This document shows positions 1 to 11,232 of a DNA stretch of 64,000 bases, one piece after another. Within the stretch, counting starts at the first letter, position 1, and each line of letters starts with the position of its first letter. The notes under the pieces were generated by a model. The model saw only the letters and a list, made by a program, of their open reading frames with translations, was not told the origin of the DNA and searched no databases. The DNA comes from Auanema rhodensis. Lineage: Eukaryota; Nematoda; Chromadorea; Rhabditida; Rhabditidae. A program made the position numbers and the translations under genes. The stretch lies in NCBI GenBank assembly GCA_964057225.1, contig OZ059894.1:20986476-21050475 (forward strand), given 5' to 3'.

Positions 1-37
1 TCAACGAAAAAATTAATTCTTCAGGGTGAAAATCGAG

Positions 38-59
38 GATATAAGTGTGAACTTATATC
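38..59. other. Perfect 9-bp stem with GTGA loop, present in every monomer
   Basis: Monomer positions 38-46 and 51-59 are perfect reverse complements (GATATAAGT and ACTTATATC), separated by the four-base loop GTGA at 47-50. As RNA from the + strand this would be a 9-bp stem closed by a GNRA-type tetraloop. The commonest variant in the element, G49 to A, changes the loop to GTAA, which is still GNRA. I saw two exceptions to a GNRA loop: M52 (loop TTGA, near 17950) and M71 (loop ATAA, near 24619). I noticed no substitution in either stem arm. Whether it forms in DNA or RNA is not known from the sequence. Confidence 0.85.
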
Positions 60-72
60 AGTTGATATCTCG

Positions 73-142
73 GTGCATTTTTAAGCTAGCGCAAATCTGA
101 TAACACAGATCGACGCAACTTAAAAATCCGCATCGAATGCAC
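73..142. other. Compound dyad domain of the monomer
   Basis: Several inverted repeats are nested here. Positions 77-87 (ATTTTTAAGCT) pair with 117-127 (AGCTTAAAAAT) perfectly when position 118 is G, as in most units; M1 has A118, which leaves one C-A mismatch. After a one-base bulge, 89-91 pairs with 114-116. Then 95-99 (ATCTG) pairs with 106-110 (CAGAT) around a six-base loop. Outside these, GTGCAT at 73-78 is complementary to ATGCAC at 137-142, and GCAT at 130-133 with ATGC at 137-140 gives a small alternative hairpin. The A110 state of B monomers removes the last pair of the inner stem. This could be a cruciform or RNA hairpin, or a leftover of how the unit formed. Confidence 0.75.
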
Positions 143-205
143 TATACTACATTGAGAAACGCTTAATACAAAAATTAGTTATGATCGTTTGAAAAATGAT
201 GCATT

Positions 206-238
206 AGTGTATGTTGAGTTTCCATGTACACTCAACAT
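206..238. other. Inverted repeat around TGTACA in the monomer
   Basis: ATGTTGAGT at 211-219 is the perfect reverse complement of ACTCAACAT at 230-238, with a 10-base spacer. An overlapping alternative pairs AGTGTA at 206-211 with TACACT at 228-233. The spacer includes most of the palindrome TGTACA (225-230). The element lies in the least variable part of the unit; the only changes I noticed in it are single cases such as C233 to A in M131 (near 45864) and C223 to T in M88 (near 30761). A dimeric DNA-binding protein site is possible but no protein can be named. Confidence 0.8.
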
Positions 239-245
239 TGCTTCC

Positions 246-324
246 AAAAACATTTTGACAAAAATTTTTTCGAAAAATTTCAAAATAATTTAGCAAAAAG
301 TAGATGTTTTTAGATTCCATTTTT
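246..324. other. Spaced A/T tracts with TTTTTCGAAAAA palindrome
   Basis: A or T runs of four to six bases recur at about 246, 260, 265, 273, 282, 295, 307 and 319 of the unit, so many are spaced by about one helical turn. Such phasing usually gives intrinsically bent DNA, a common property of satellites. Inside it, 266-277 is a perfect 12-bp palindrome centred on CG at 271-272, extended on both sides by AAA and TTT with one unpaired T. The G274 state of B monomers interrupts the palindrome and shortens the 273-277 A tract. Curvature is inferred from tract spacing only. Confidence 0.6.
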
Positions 325-351
325 CAAGGCAAAGACGATGGACAATGTTAT

Positions 352-2106
352 TCAACGAAAAAATTAATTCTTCAGGGTGAAAATCGAGGATATAAGTGTG
401 AACTTATATCAGTTGATATCTCGGTGCATTTTTAAGCTAGCGCAAATCTGATAACACAGATCGACGCAACTTAAAAATCCGCATCGAATGCACTATACTA
501 CATTGAGAAACGCTTAATACAAAAATTAGTTATGATCGTTTGAAAAATGATGCATTAGTGTATGTTGAGTTTCCATGTACACTCAACATTGCTTCCAAAA
601 ACATTTTGACAAAAATTTTTTCGAAAAATTTCAAAATAATTTAGCAAAAAGTAGATGTTTTTAGATTCCTTTTTTCAAGGCAAAGACGATGGACAATGTT
701 ATTCAACGAAAAAATTAATTCTTCAGGGTGAAAATCGAGGATATAAGTGTGAACTTATATCAGTTGATATCTCGGTGCATTTTTAAGCTAGCGCAAATCT
801 GATAACACAGATCGACGCAACTTAAAAATCCGCATCGAATGCACTATACTACATTGAGAAACGCTTAATACAAAAATTAGTTATGATCGTTTGAAAAATG
901 ATGCATTAGTGTATGTTGAGTTTCCATGTACACTCAACATTGCTTCCAAAAACATTTTGACAAAAATTTTTTCGAAAAATTTCAAAATAATTTAGCAAAA
1001 AGTAGATGTTTTTAGATTCCATTTTTCAAGGCAAAGACGATGGACAATGTTATTCAACGAAAAAATTAATTCTTCACGGTGAAAATCGAGGATATAAGTG
1101 TGAACTTATATCAGTTGATATCTCGGTGCATTTTTAAGCTAGCGCAAATCTGATAACACAGATCGACGCAGCTTAAAAATCCGCATCGAATGCACTATAC
1201 TACATTGAGAAACGCTTAATACAAAAATTAGTTATGATCGTTTGAAAAATGATGCATTAGTGTATGTTGAGTTTCCATGTACACTCAACATTGCTTCCAA
1301 AAACATTTTGACAAAAATTTTTTCGAAAAATTTCAAAATAATTTAGCAAAAAGTAGATGTTTTTAGATTCCTTTTTTCAAGGCAAAGACGATGGACAAAG
1401 TTATTCAACGAAAAAATTAATTCTTCAGGGTGAAAATCGAGGATATAAGTGTAAACTTATATCAGTTGATATCTCGGTGCATTTTTAAGCTAGCGCAAAT
1501 CTGATAACACAGAACGACGCAGCTTAAAAATTCGCATCGAATGCACTATACTACATTGAGAAACGCTTAATACAAAAATTAGTTATGATCGTTTGAAAAA
1601 TGATGCATTAGTGTATGTTGAGTTTCCATGTACACTCAACATTGCTTCCAAAAACATTTTGACAAAAATTTTTTCGAAAAATTTCGAAATAATTTAGCAA
1701 AAAGTAGATGTTTTTAGATTCCATTTTTCAAGGCAAAGACGATGGACAATGTTATTCAACGAAAAAATTAATTCTTCAGGGTGAAAATCGAGGATATAAG
1801 TGTGAACTTATATCAGTTGATATCTCGGTGCATTTTTAAGCTAGCGCAAATCTGATAACACAGAACGACGCAGCTTAAAAATTCGCATCGAATGCACTAT
1901 ACTACATTGAGAAACGCTTAATACAAAAATTAGTTATGATCGTTTGAAAAATGATGCATTAGTGTATGTTGAGTTTCCATGTACACTCAACATTGCTTCC
2001 AAAAACATTTTGACAAAAATTTTTTCGAAAAATTTCAAAATAATTTAGCAAAAAGTAGATGTTTTTAGATTCCTTTTTTCAAGGCAAAGACGATGGACAA
2101 AGTTAT
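352..2106. repeat. Five-monomer block M2-M6, first copy of a 7-mer duplication
   Basis: Variant states run M2 (A118, T319), M3 (A118, A319), M4 (G118, T319, A346), M5 (A49, A110, T128, G282, A319), M6 (A110, T128, T319, A346). The same order recurs seven monomers later at 2809-4563, an offset of 2457 bp. The flanking units M1 and M7 do not match their counterparts M8 and M14, so the shared block is about five units long. M4 carries a private G-to-C change near 1077 that the second copy lacks. Confidence 0.75.
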
Positions 2107-2808
2107 TCAACGAAAAAATTAATTCTTCAGGGTGAAAATCGAGGATATAAGTGTGAACTTATATCAGTTGATATCTCGGTGCATTTTTAAGCTAGCGCAA
2201 ATCTGATAACACAGATCGACGCAGCTTAAAAATCCGCATCGAATGCACTATACTACATTGAGAAACGCTTAATACAAAAATTAGTTATGATCGTTTGAAA
2301 AATGATGCATTAGTGTATGTTGAGTTTCCATGTACACTCAACATTGCTTCCAAAAACATTTTGACAAAAATTTTTTCGAAAAATTTCAAAATAATTTAGC
2401 AAAAAGTAGATGTTTTTAGATTCCATTTTTCAAGGCAAAGACGATGGACAATGTTATTCAACGAAAAAAATAATTCTTCAGGGTGAAAATCGAGGATATA
2501 AGTGTGAACTTATATCAGTTGATATCTCGGTGCATTTTTAAGCTAGCGCAAATCTGATAACACAGATCGACGCAACTTAAAAATCCGCATCGAATGCACT
2601 ATACTACATTGAGAAACGCTTAATACAAAAATTAGTTATGATCGTTTGAAAAATGATGCATTAGTGTATGTTGAGTTTCCATGTACACTCAACATTGCTT
2701 CCAAAAACATTTTGACAAAAATTTTTTCGAAAAATTTCAAAATAATTTAGCAAAAAGTAGATGTTTTTAGATTCCTTTTTTCAAGGCAAAGACGATGGAC
2801 AATGTTAT

Positions 2809-4563
2809 TCAACGAAAAAATTAATTCTTCAGGGTGAAAATCGAGGATATAAGTGTGAACTTATATCAGTTGATATCTCGGTGCATTTTTAAGCTAGCGC
2901 AAATCTGATAACACAGATCGACGCAACTTAAAAATCCGCATCGAATGCACTATACTACATTGAGAAACGCTTAATACAAAAATTAGTTATGATCGTTTGA
3001 AAAATGATGCATTAGTGTATGTTGAGTTTCCATGTACACTCAACATTGCTTCCAAAAACATTTTGACAAAAATTTTTTCGAAAAATTTCAAAATAATTTA
3101 GCAAAAAGTAGATGTTTTTAGATTCCTTTTTTCAAGGCAAAGACGATGGACAATGTTATTCAACGAAAAAATTAATTCTTCAGGGTGAAAATCGAGGATA
3201 TAAGTGTGAACTTATATCAGTTGATATCTCGGTGCATTTTTAAGCTAGCGCAAATCTGATAACACAGATCGACGCAACTTAAAAATCCGCATCGAATGCA
3301 CTATACTACATTGAGAAACGCTTAATACAAAAATTAGTTATGATCGTTTGAAAAATGATGCATTAGTGTATGTTGAGTTTCCATGTACACTCAACATTGC
3401 TTCCAAAAACATTTTGACAAAAATTTTTTCGAAAAATTTCAAAATAATTTAGCAAAAAGTAGATGTTTTTAGATTCCATTTTTCAAGGCAAAGACGATGG
3501 ACAATGTTATTCAACGAAAAAATTAATTCTTCAGGGTGAAAATCGAGGATATAAGTGTGAACTTATATCAGTTGATATCTCGGTGCATTTTTAAGCTAGC
3601 GCAAATCTGATAACACAGATCGACGCAGCTTAAAAATCCGCATCGAATGCACTATACTACATTGAGAAACGCTTAATACAAAAATTAGTTATGATCGTTT
3701 GAAAAATGATGCATTAGTGTATGTTGAGTTTCCATGTACACTCAACATTGCTTCCAAAAACATTTTGACAAAAATTTTTTCGAAAAATTTCAAAATAATT
3801 TAGCAAAAAGTAGATGTTTTTAGATTCCTTTTTTCAAGGCAAAGACGATGGACAAAGTTATTCAACGAAAAAATTAATTCTTCAGGGTGAAAATCGAGGA
3901 TATAAGTGTAAACTTATATCAGTTGATATCTCGGTGCATTTTTAAGCTAGCGCAAATCTGATAACACAGAACGACGCAGCTTAAAAATTCGCATCGAATG
4001 CACTATACTACATTGAGAAACGCTTAATACAAAAATTAGTTATGATCGTTTGAAAAATGATGCATTAGTGTATGTTGAGTTTCCATGTACACTCAACATT
4101 GCTTCCAAAAACATTTTGACAAAAATTTTTTCGAAAAATTTCGAAATAATTTAGCAAAAAGTAGATGTTTTTAGATTCCATTTTTCAAGGCAAAGACGAT
4201 GGACAATGTTATTCAACGAAAAAATTAATTCTTCAGGGTGAAAATCGAGGATATAAGTGTGAACTTATATCAGTTGATATCTCGGTGCATTTTTAAGCTA
4301 GCGCAAATCTGATAACACAGAACGACGCAGCTTAAAAATTCGCATCGAATGCACTATACTACATTGAGAAACGCTTAATACAAAAATTAGTTATGATCGT
4401 TTGAAAAATGATGCATTAGTGTATGTTGAGTTTCCATGTACACTCAACATTGCTTCCAAAAACATTTTGACAAAAATTTTTTCGAAAAATTTCAAAATAA
4501 TTTAGCAAAAAGTAGATGTTTTTAGATTCCTTTTTTCAAGGCAAAGACGATGGACAAAGTTAT
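2809..4563. repeat. Block M9-M13, second copy of the 7-mer duplication
   Basis: These units repeat the variant order of 352-2106 at an offset of exactly seven 351-bp monomers. The A49/G282 unit at 3862 matches the one at 1405, and the A346 unit at 4213 matches the one at 1756. The two spacer units M7 and M8 (2107-2808) are not part of the match; M8 has a private T-to-A change at its position 13. Confidence 0.75.
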
Positions 4564-5265
4564 TCAACGAAAAAATTAATTCTTCAGGGTGAAAATCGAG
4601 GATATAAGTGTAAACTTATATCAGTTGATATCTCGGTGCATTTTTAAGCTAGCGCAAATCTGATAACACAGAACGACGCAGCTTAAAAATTCGCATCGAA
4701 TGCACTATACTACATTGAGAAACGCTTAATACAAAAATTAGTTATGATCGTTTGAAAAATGATGCATTAGTGTATGTTGAGTTTCCATGTACACTCAACA
4801 TTGCTTCCAAAAACATTTTGACAAAAATTTTTTCGAAAAATTTCGAAATAATTTAGCAAAAAGTAGATGTTTTTAGATTCCATTTTTCAAGGCAAAGACG
4901 ATGGACAATGTTATTCAACGAAAAAATTAATTCTTCAGGGTGAAAATCGAGGATATAAGTGTGAACTTATATCAGTTGATATCTCGGTGCATTTTTAAGC
5001 TAGCGCAAATCTGATAACACAGAACGACGCAGCTTAAAAATTCGCATCGAATGCACTATACTACATTGAGAAACGCTTAATACAAAAATTAGTTATGATC
5101 GTTTGAAAAATGATGCATTAGTGTATGTTGAGTTTCCATGTACACTCAACATTGCTTCCAAAAACATTTTGACAAAAATTTTTTCGAAAAATTTCGAAAT
5201 AATTTAGCAAAAAGTAGATGTTTTTAGATTCCATTTTTCAAGGCAAAGACGATGGACAATGTTAT

Positions 5266-6318
5266 TCAACGAAAAAATTAATTCTTCAGGGTGAAAATCG
5301 AGGATATAAGTGTGAACTTATATCAGTTGATATCTCGGTGCATTTTTAAGCTAGCGCAAATCTGATAACACAGAACGACGCAGCTTAAAAATTCGCATCG
5401 AATGCACTATACTACATTGAGAAACGCTTAATACAAAAATTAGTTATGATCGTTTGAAAAATGATGCATTAGTGTATGTTGAGTTTCCATGTACACTCAA
5501 CATTGCTTCCAAAAACATTTTGACAAAAATTTTTTCGAGAAATTTCAAAATAATTTAGCAAAAAGTAAATGTTTTTAGATTCCTTTTTTCAAGGCAAAGA
5601 CGATGGACAATGTTATTCAACGAAAAAATTAATTCTTCAGGGTGAAAATCGAGGATATAAGTGTGAACTTATATCAGTTGATATCTCGGTGCATTTTTAA
5701 GCTAGCGCAAATCTGATAACACAGATCGACGCAACTTAAAAATCCGCATCGAATGCACTATACTACATTGAGAAACGCTTAATACAAAAATTAGTTATGA
5801 TCGTTTGAAAAATGATGCATTAGTGTATGTTGAGTTTCCATGTACACTCAACATTGCTTCCAAAAACATTTTGACAAAAATTTTTTCGAAAAATTTCAAA
5901 ATAATTTAGCAAAAAGTAGATGTTTTTAGATTCCATTTTTCAAGGCAAAGACGATGGACAATGTTATTCAACGAAAAAATTGATTCTTCAGGGTGAAAAT
6001 CGAGGATATAAGTGTGAACTTATATCAGTTGATATCTCGGTGCATTTTTAAGCTAGCGCAAATCTGATAACACAGATCGACGCAGCTTAAAAATCCGCAT
6101 CGAATGCACTATACTACATTGAGAAACGCTTAATACAAAAATTAGTTATGATCGTTTGAAAAATGATGCATTAGTGTATGTTGAGTTTCCATGTACACTC
6201 AACATTGCTTCCAAAAACATTTTGACAAAAATTTTTTCGAAAAATTTCAAAATAATTTAGCAAAAAGTAGATGTTTTTAGATTCCTTTTTTCAAGGCAAA
6301 GACGATGGACAAAGTTAT
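5266..6318. repeat. Marked trio M16-M18, first copy (offset 11 monomers)
   Basis: M16 combines G274 with A303 (GTAAATG instead of GTAGATG), M17 is a plain A118 unit with A319, and M18 begins with TTGA at 13-16. The same three-unit series appears at 9127-10179, 3861 bp (11 monomers) downstream. The third units differ to the right: M18 has A282 and A346, while M29 has G282 and T346, so the match ends inside that monomer. Confidence 0.7.
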
Positions 6319-6669
6319 TCAACGAAAAAATTAATTCTTCAGGGTGAAAATCGAGGATATAAGTGTAAACTTATATCAGTTGATATCTCGGTGCATTTTT
6401 AAGCTAGCGCAAATCTGATAACACAGAACGACGCAGCTTAAAAATTCGCATCGAATGCACTATACTACATTGAGAAACGCTTAATACAAAAATTAGTTAT
6501 GATCGTTTGAAAAATGATGCATTAGTGTATGTTGAGTTTCCATGTACACTCAACATTGCTTCCAAAAACATTTTGACAAAAATTTTTTCGAAAAATTTCA
6601 AAATAATTTAGCAAAGAGTAGATGTTTTTAGATTCCTTTTTTCAAGGCAAAGACGATGGACAAAGTTAT

Positions 6670-7722
6670 TCAACGAAAAAATTAATTCTTCAGGGTGAAA
6701 ATCGAGGATATAAGTGTAAACTTATATCAGTTGATATCTCGGTGCATTTTTAAGCTAGCGCAAATCTGATAACACAGAACGACGCAGCTTAAAAATTCGC
6801 ATCGAATGCACTATACTACATTGAGAAACGCTTAATACAAAAATTAGTTATGATCGTTTGAAAAATGATGCATTAGTGTATGTTGAGTTTCCATGTACAC
6901 TCAACATTGCTTCCAAAAACATTTTGACAAAAATTTTTTCGAAAAATTTCGAAATAATTTAGCAAAAAGTAGATGTTTTTAGATTCCATTTTTCAAGGCA
7001 AAGACGATGGACAATGTTATTCAACGAAAAAATTAATTCTTCAGGGTGAAAATCGAGGATATAAGTGTGAACTTATATCAGTTGATATCTCGGTGCATTT
7101 TTAAGCTAGCGCAAATCTGATAACACAGAACGACGCAGCTTAAAAATTCGCATCGAATGCACTATACTACATTGAGAAACGCTTAATACAAAAATTAGTT
7201 ATGATCGTTTGAAAAATGATGCATTAGTGTATGTTGAGTTTCCATGTACACTCAACATTGCTTCCAAAAACATTTTGACAAAAATTTTTTCGAAAAATTT
7301 CAAAATAATTTAGCAAAAAGTAGATGTTTTTAGATTCCTTTTTTCAAGGCAAAGACGATGGACAAAGTTATTCAACGAAAAAATTAATTCTTCAGGGTGA
7401 AAATCGAGGATATAAGTGTAAACTTATATCAGTTGATATCTCGGTGCATTTTTAAGCTAGCGCAAATCTGATAACACAGAACGACGCAGCTTAAAAATTC
7501 GCATCGAATGCACTATACTACATTGAGAAACGCTTAATACAAAAATTAGTTATGATCGTTTGAAAAATGATGCATTAGTGTATGTTGAGTTTCCATGTAC
7601 ACTCAACATTGCTTCCAAAAACATTTTGACAAAAATTTTTTCGAAAAATTTCGAAATAATTTAGCAAAAAGTAGATGTTTTTAGATTCCATTTTTCAAGG
7701 CAAAGACGATGGACAATGTTAT
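6670..7722. repeat. Trio M20-M22, first copy of a 1404-bp tandem duplication
   Basis: The series is M20 (A49, A110, T128, G282, A319), M21 (G49, A282, T319, A346) and M22 (like M20). It recurs as M24-M26 at 8074-9126, four monomers later. M23 between the copies is a chimera (see its own entry), as expected for a junction produced by unequal exchange. Confidence 0.65.
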
Positions 7723-8073
7723 TCAACGAAAAAATTAATTCTTCAGAGTGAAAATCGAGGATATAAGTGTGAACTTATATCAGTTGATATCTCGGTGCAT
7801 TTTTAAGCTAGCGCAAATCTGATAACACAGATCGACGCAGCTTAAAAATCCGCATCGAATGCACTATACTACATTGAGAAACGCTTAATACAAAAATTAG
7901 TTATGATCGTTTGAAAAATGATGCATTAGTGTATGTTGAGTTTCCATGTACACTCAACATTGCTTCCAAAAACATTTTGACAAAAATTTTTTCGAAAAAT
8001 TTCAAAATAATTTAGCAAAGAGTAGATGTTTTTAGATTCCTTTTTTCAAGGCAAAGACGATGGACAAAGTTAT
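7723..8073. repeat. Chimeric monomer M23 at a duplication junction
   Basis: The left part has T110, G118 and C128, as in M18. The right part has G298 (GCAAAGAG), T319 and A346, as in M19. G298 is rare: I saw it only in M19, M23 and M31. A crossover between an M18-like left part and an M19-like right part, somewhere between 7850 and 8020, explains both the hybrid state and why the next three units repeat M20-M22. M23 also has a private G-to-A change near 7747. The left-hand parent is a common type, so its exact identity is uncertain. Confidence 0.6.
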
Positions 8074-9126
8074 TCAACGAAAAAATTAATTCTTCAGGGT
8101 GAAAATCGAGGATATAAGTGTAAACTTATATCAGTTGATATCTCGGTGCATTTTTAAGCTAGCGCAAATCTGATAACACAGAACGACGCAGCTTAAAAAT
8201 TCGCATCGAATGCACTATACTACATTGAGAAACGCTTAATACAAAAATTAGTTATGATCGTTTGAAAAATGATGCATTAGTGTATGTTGAGTTTCCATGT
8301 ACACTCAACATTGCTTCCAAAAACATTTTGACAAAAATTTTTTCGAAAAATTTCGAAATAATTTAGCAAAAAGTAGATGTTTTTAGATTCCATTTTTCAA
8401 GGCAAAGACGATGGACAATGTTATTCAACGAAAAAATTAATTCTTCAGGGTGAAAATCGAGGATATAAGTGTGAACTTATATCAGTTGATATCTCGGTGC
8501 ATTTTTAAGCTAGCGCAAATCTGATAACACAGAACGACGCAGCTTAAAAATTCGCATCGAATGCACTATACTACATTGAGAAACGCTTAATACAAAAATT
8601 AGTTATGATCGTTTGAAAAATGATGCATTAGTGTATGTTGAGTTTCCATGTACACTCAACATTGCTTCCAAAAACATTTTGACAAAAATTTTTTCGAAAA
8701 ATTTCAAAATAATTTAGCAAAAAGTAGATGTTTTTAGATTCCTTTTTTCAAGGCAAAGACGATGGACAAAGTTATTCAACGAAAAAATTAATTCTTCAGG
8801 GTGAAAATCGAGGATATAAGTGTAAACTTATATCAGTTGATATCTCGGTGCATTTTTAAGCTAGCGCAAATCTGATAACACAGAACGACGCAGCTTAAAA
8901 ATTTGCATCGAATGCACTATACTACATTGAGAAACGCTTAATACAAAAATTAGTTATGATCGTTTGAAAAATGATGCATTAGTGTATGTTGAGTTTCCAT
9001 GTACACTCAACATTGCTTCCAAAAACATTTTGACAAAAATTTTTTCGAAAAATTTCGAAATAATTTAGCAAAAAGTAGATGTTTTTAGATCCCATTTTTC
9101 AAGGCAAAGACGATGGACAATGTTAT
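8074..9126. repeat. Trio M24-M26, second copy of the 1404-bp duplication
   Basis: The variant order is the same as in 6670-7722. M26 has acquired two private changes: the loss of the CpG at its position 129 (TTTGC instead of TTCGC, near 8904) and a C in GATCCC near 9091. These are the only clear differences I saw from the first copy, so the duplication is recent relative to the general age of the array. Confidence 0.65.
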
Positions 9127-10179
9127 TCAACGAAAAAATTAATTCTTCAGGGTGAAAATCGAGGATATAAGTGTGAACTTATATCAGTTGATATCTCGGT
9201 GCATTTTTAAGCTAGCGCAAATCTGATAACACAGAACGACGCAGCTTAAAAATTCGCATCGAATGCACTATACTACATTGAGAAACGCTTAATACAAAAA
9301 TTAGTTATGATCGTTTGAAAAATGATGCATTAGTGTATGTTGAGTTTCCATGTACACTCAACATTGCTTCCAAAAACATTTTGACAAAAATTTTTTCGAG
9401 AAATTTCAAAATAATTTAGCAAAAAGTAAATGTTTTTAGATTCCTTTTTTCAAGGCAAAGACGATGGACAATGTTATTCAACGAAAAAATTAATTCTTCA
9501 GGGTGAAAATCGAGGATATAAGTGTGAACTTATATCAGTTGATATCTCGGTGCATTTTTAAGCTAGCGCAAATCTGATAACACAGATCGACGCAACTTAA
9601 AAATCCGCATCGAATGCACTATACTACATTGAGAAACGCTTAATACAAAAATTAGTTATGATCGTTTGAAAAATGATGCATTAGTGTATGTTGAGTTTCC
9701 ATGTACACTCAACATTGCTTCCAAAAACATTTTGACAAAAATTTTTTCGAAAAATTTCAAAATAATTTAGCAAAAAGTAGATGTTTTTAGATTCCATTTT
9801 TCAAGGCAAAGACGATGGACAATGTTATTCAACGAAAAAATTGATTCTTCAGGGTGAAAATCGAGGATATAAGTGTGAACTTATATCAGTTGATATCTCG
9901 GTGCATTTTTAAGCTAGCGCAAATCTGATAACACAGATCGACGCAGCTTAAAAATCCGCATCGAATGCACTATACTACATTGAGAAACGCTTAATACAAA
10001 AATTAGTTATGATCGTTTGAAAAATGATGCATTAGTGTATGTTGAGTTTCCATGTACACTCAACATTGCTTCCAAAAACATTTTGACAAAAATTTTTTCG
10101 AAAAATTTCGAAATAATTTAGCAAAAAGTAGATGTTTTTAGATTCCTTTTTTCAAGGCAAAGACGATGGACAATGTTAT
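9127..10179. repeat. Marked trio M27-M29, second copy (offset 11 monomers)
   Basis: M27 carries G274 with A303, M28 is a plain A118 unit with A319, and M29 starts with TTGA, matching M16-M18 at 5266-6318. M29 switches to G282 and T346 in its right part, so the copied tract stops within this unit. Confidence 0.7.
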
Positions 10180-11232
10180 TCAACGAAAAAATTAATTCTT
10201 CAGGGTGAAAATCGAGGATATAAGTGTGAACTTATATCAGTTGATATCTCGGTGCATTTTTAAGCTAGCGCAAATCTGATAACACAGAACGACGCAGCTT
10301 GAAAATCCGCATCGAATGCACTATACTACATTGAGAAACGCTTAATACAAAAATTAGTTATGATCGTTTGAAAAATGATGCATTAGTGTATGTTGAGTTT
10401 CCATGTACACTCAACATTGCTTCCAAAAACATTTTGACAAAAATTTTTTCGAAAAATTTCAAAATAATTTAGCAAAAAGTAGATGTTTTTAGATTCCTTT
10501 TTTCAAGGCAAAGACGATGGACAAAGTTATTCAACGAAAAAATTAATTCTTCAGGGTGAAAATCGAGGATATAAGTGTAAACTTATATCAGTTGATATCT
10601 CGGTGCATTTTTAAGCTAGCGCAAATCTGATAACACAGAACGACGCAGCTTAAAAATTCGCATCGAATGCACTATACTACATTGAGAAACGCTTAATACA
10701 AAAATTAGTTATGATCGTTTGAAAAATGATGCATTAGTGTATGTTGAGTTTCCATGTACACTCAACATTGCTTCCAAAAACATTTTGACAAAAATTTTTT
10801 CGAGAAATTTCAAAATAATTTAGCAAAGAGTAAATGTTTTTAGATTCCTTTTTTCAAGGCAAAGACGATGGACAATGTTATTCAACGAAAAAATTAATTC
10901 TTCAGGGTGAAAATCGAGGATATAAGTGTGAACTTATATCAGTTGATATCTCGGTGCATTTTTAAGCTAGCGCAAATCTGATAACACAGATCGACGCAAC
11001 TTAAAAATCCGCATCGAATGCACTATACTACATTGAGAAACGCTTAATACAAAAATTAGTTATGATCGTTTGAAAAATGATGCATTAGTGTATGTTGAGT
11101 TTCCATGTACACTCAACATTGCTTCCAAAAACATTTTGACAAAAATTTTTTCGAAAAATTTCAAAATAATTTAGCAAAAAGTAGATGTTTTTAGATTCCA
11201 TTTTTCAAGGCAAAGACGATGGACAATGCAAT
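10180..11232. repeat. Mosaic units M30-M32
   Basis: These three units do not belong to a clear larger block. M30 has A110 with C128 and a private G122 (CTTGAAAAT, near 10301), and ends with A346. M31 unites A49, A110, T128, G274, G298 and A303 in one monomer, a combination seen nowhere else in the window, so it is probably recombinant. M32 is a plain A118 unit with a private TT-to-CA change in its last bases near 11229. Confidence 0.6.

Larger units (their letters stand above)
1..351. repeat. Reference monomer M1 (A type)
   Basis: This is the first complete unit in the register used here and serves as the reference for monomer positions. It has 53 C and 56 G in 351 bases (31% G+C) and 12 CpG dinucleotides. 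Variant states in M1 are: TTAA at 13-16, G49, T110, A118, C128, A274, AA at 282-283, A319 and T346. Single recognition-type palindromes occur once per unit: GATATC at 64-69, GCTAGC at 85-90, ATGCAT at 199-204 and TGTACA at 225-230. Digestion at any of these would give a 351-bp ladder. The start point is arbitrary because a tandem array has no intrinsic phase. Confidence 0.95.

Noticed and set aside
1-12. Minus-strand TTTCGTTGAATAA resembling the first half of a CENP-B box
   Set aside because: The TTCG and the central A fit, but the essential CGGG half is absent. The same partial fit at 267-277 is expected by chance in AT-rich sequence.
64-230. GATATC, GCTAGC, ATGCAT and TGTACA palindromes as operators
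   Set aside because: Six-base palindromes are expected several times in a unit of this length; only TGTACA lies in a longer dyad, which is reported separately.
157-290. Possible internal subrepeat, as 157-200 and 248-285 share AAAC...ACAAAAATT and TCG..GAAAAAT
   Set aside because: The similarity is short and made of A-runs; I could not extend it to a convincing half-unit duplication.
304-435. ATG open frame of 43 codons crossing each unit boundary
   Set aside because: All six frames of the 351-bp unit contain stops, and this frame is a repeat shadow with no sign of coding.
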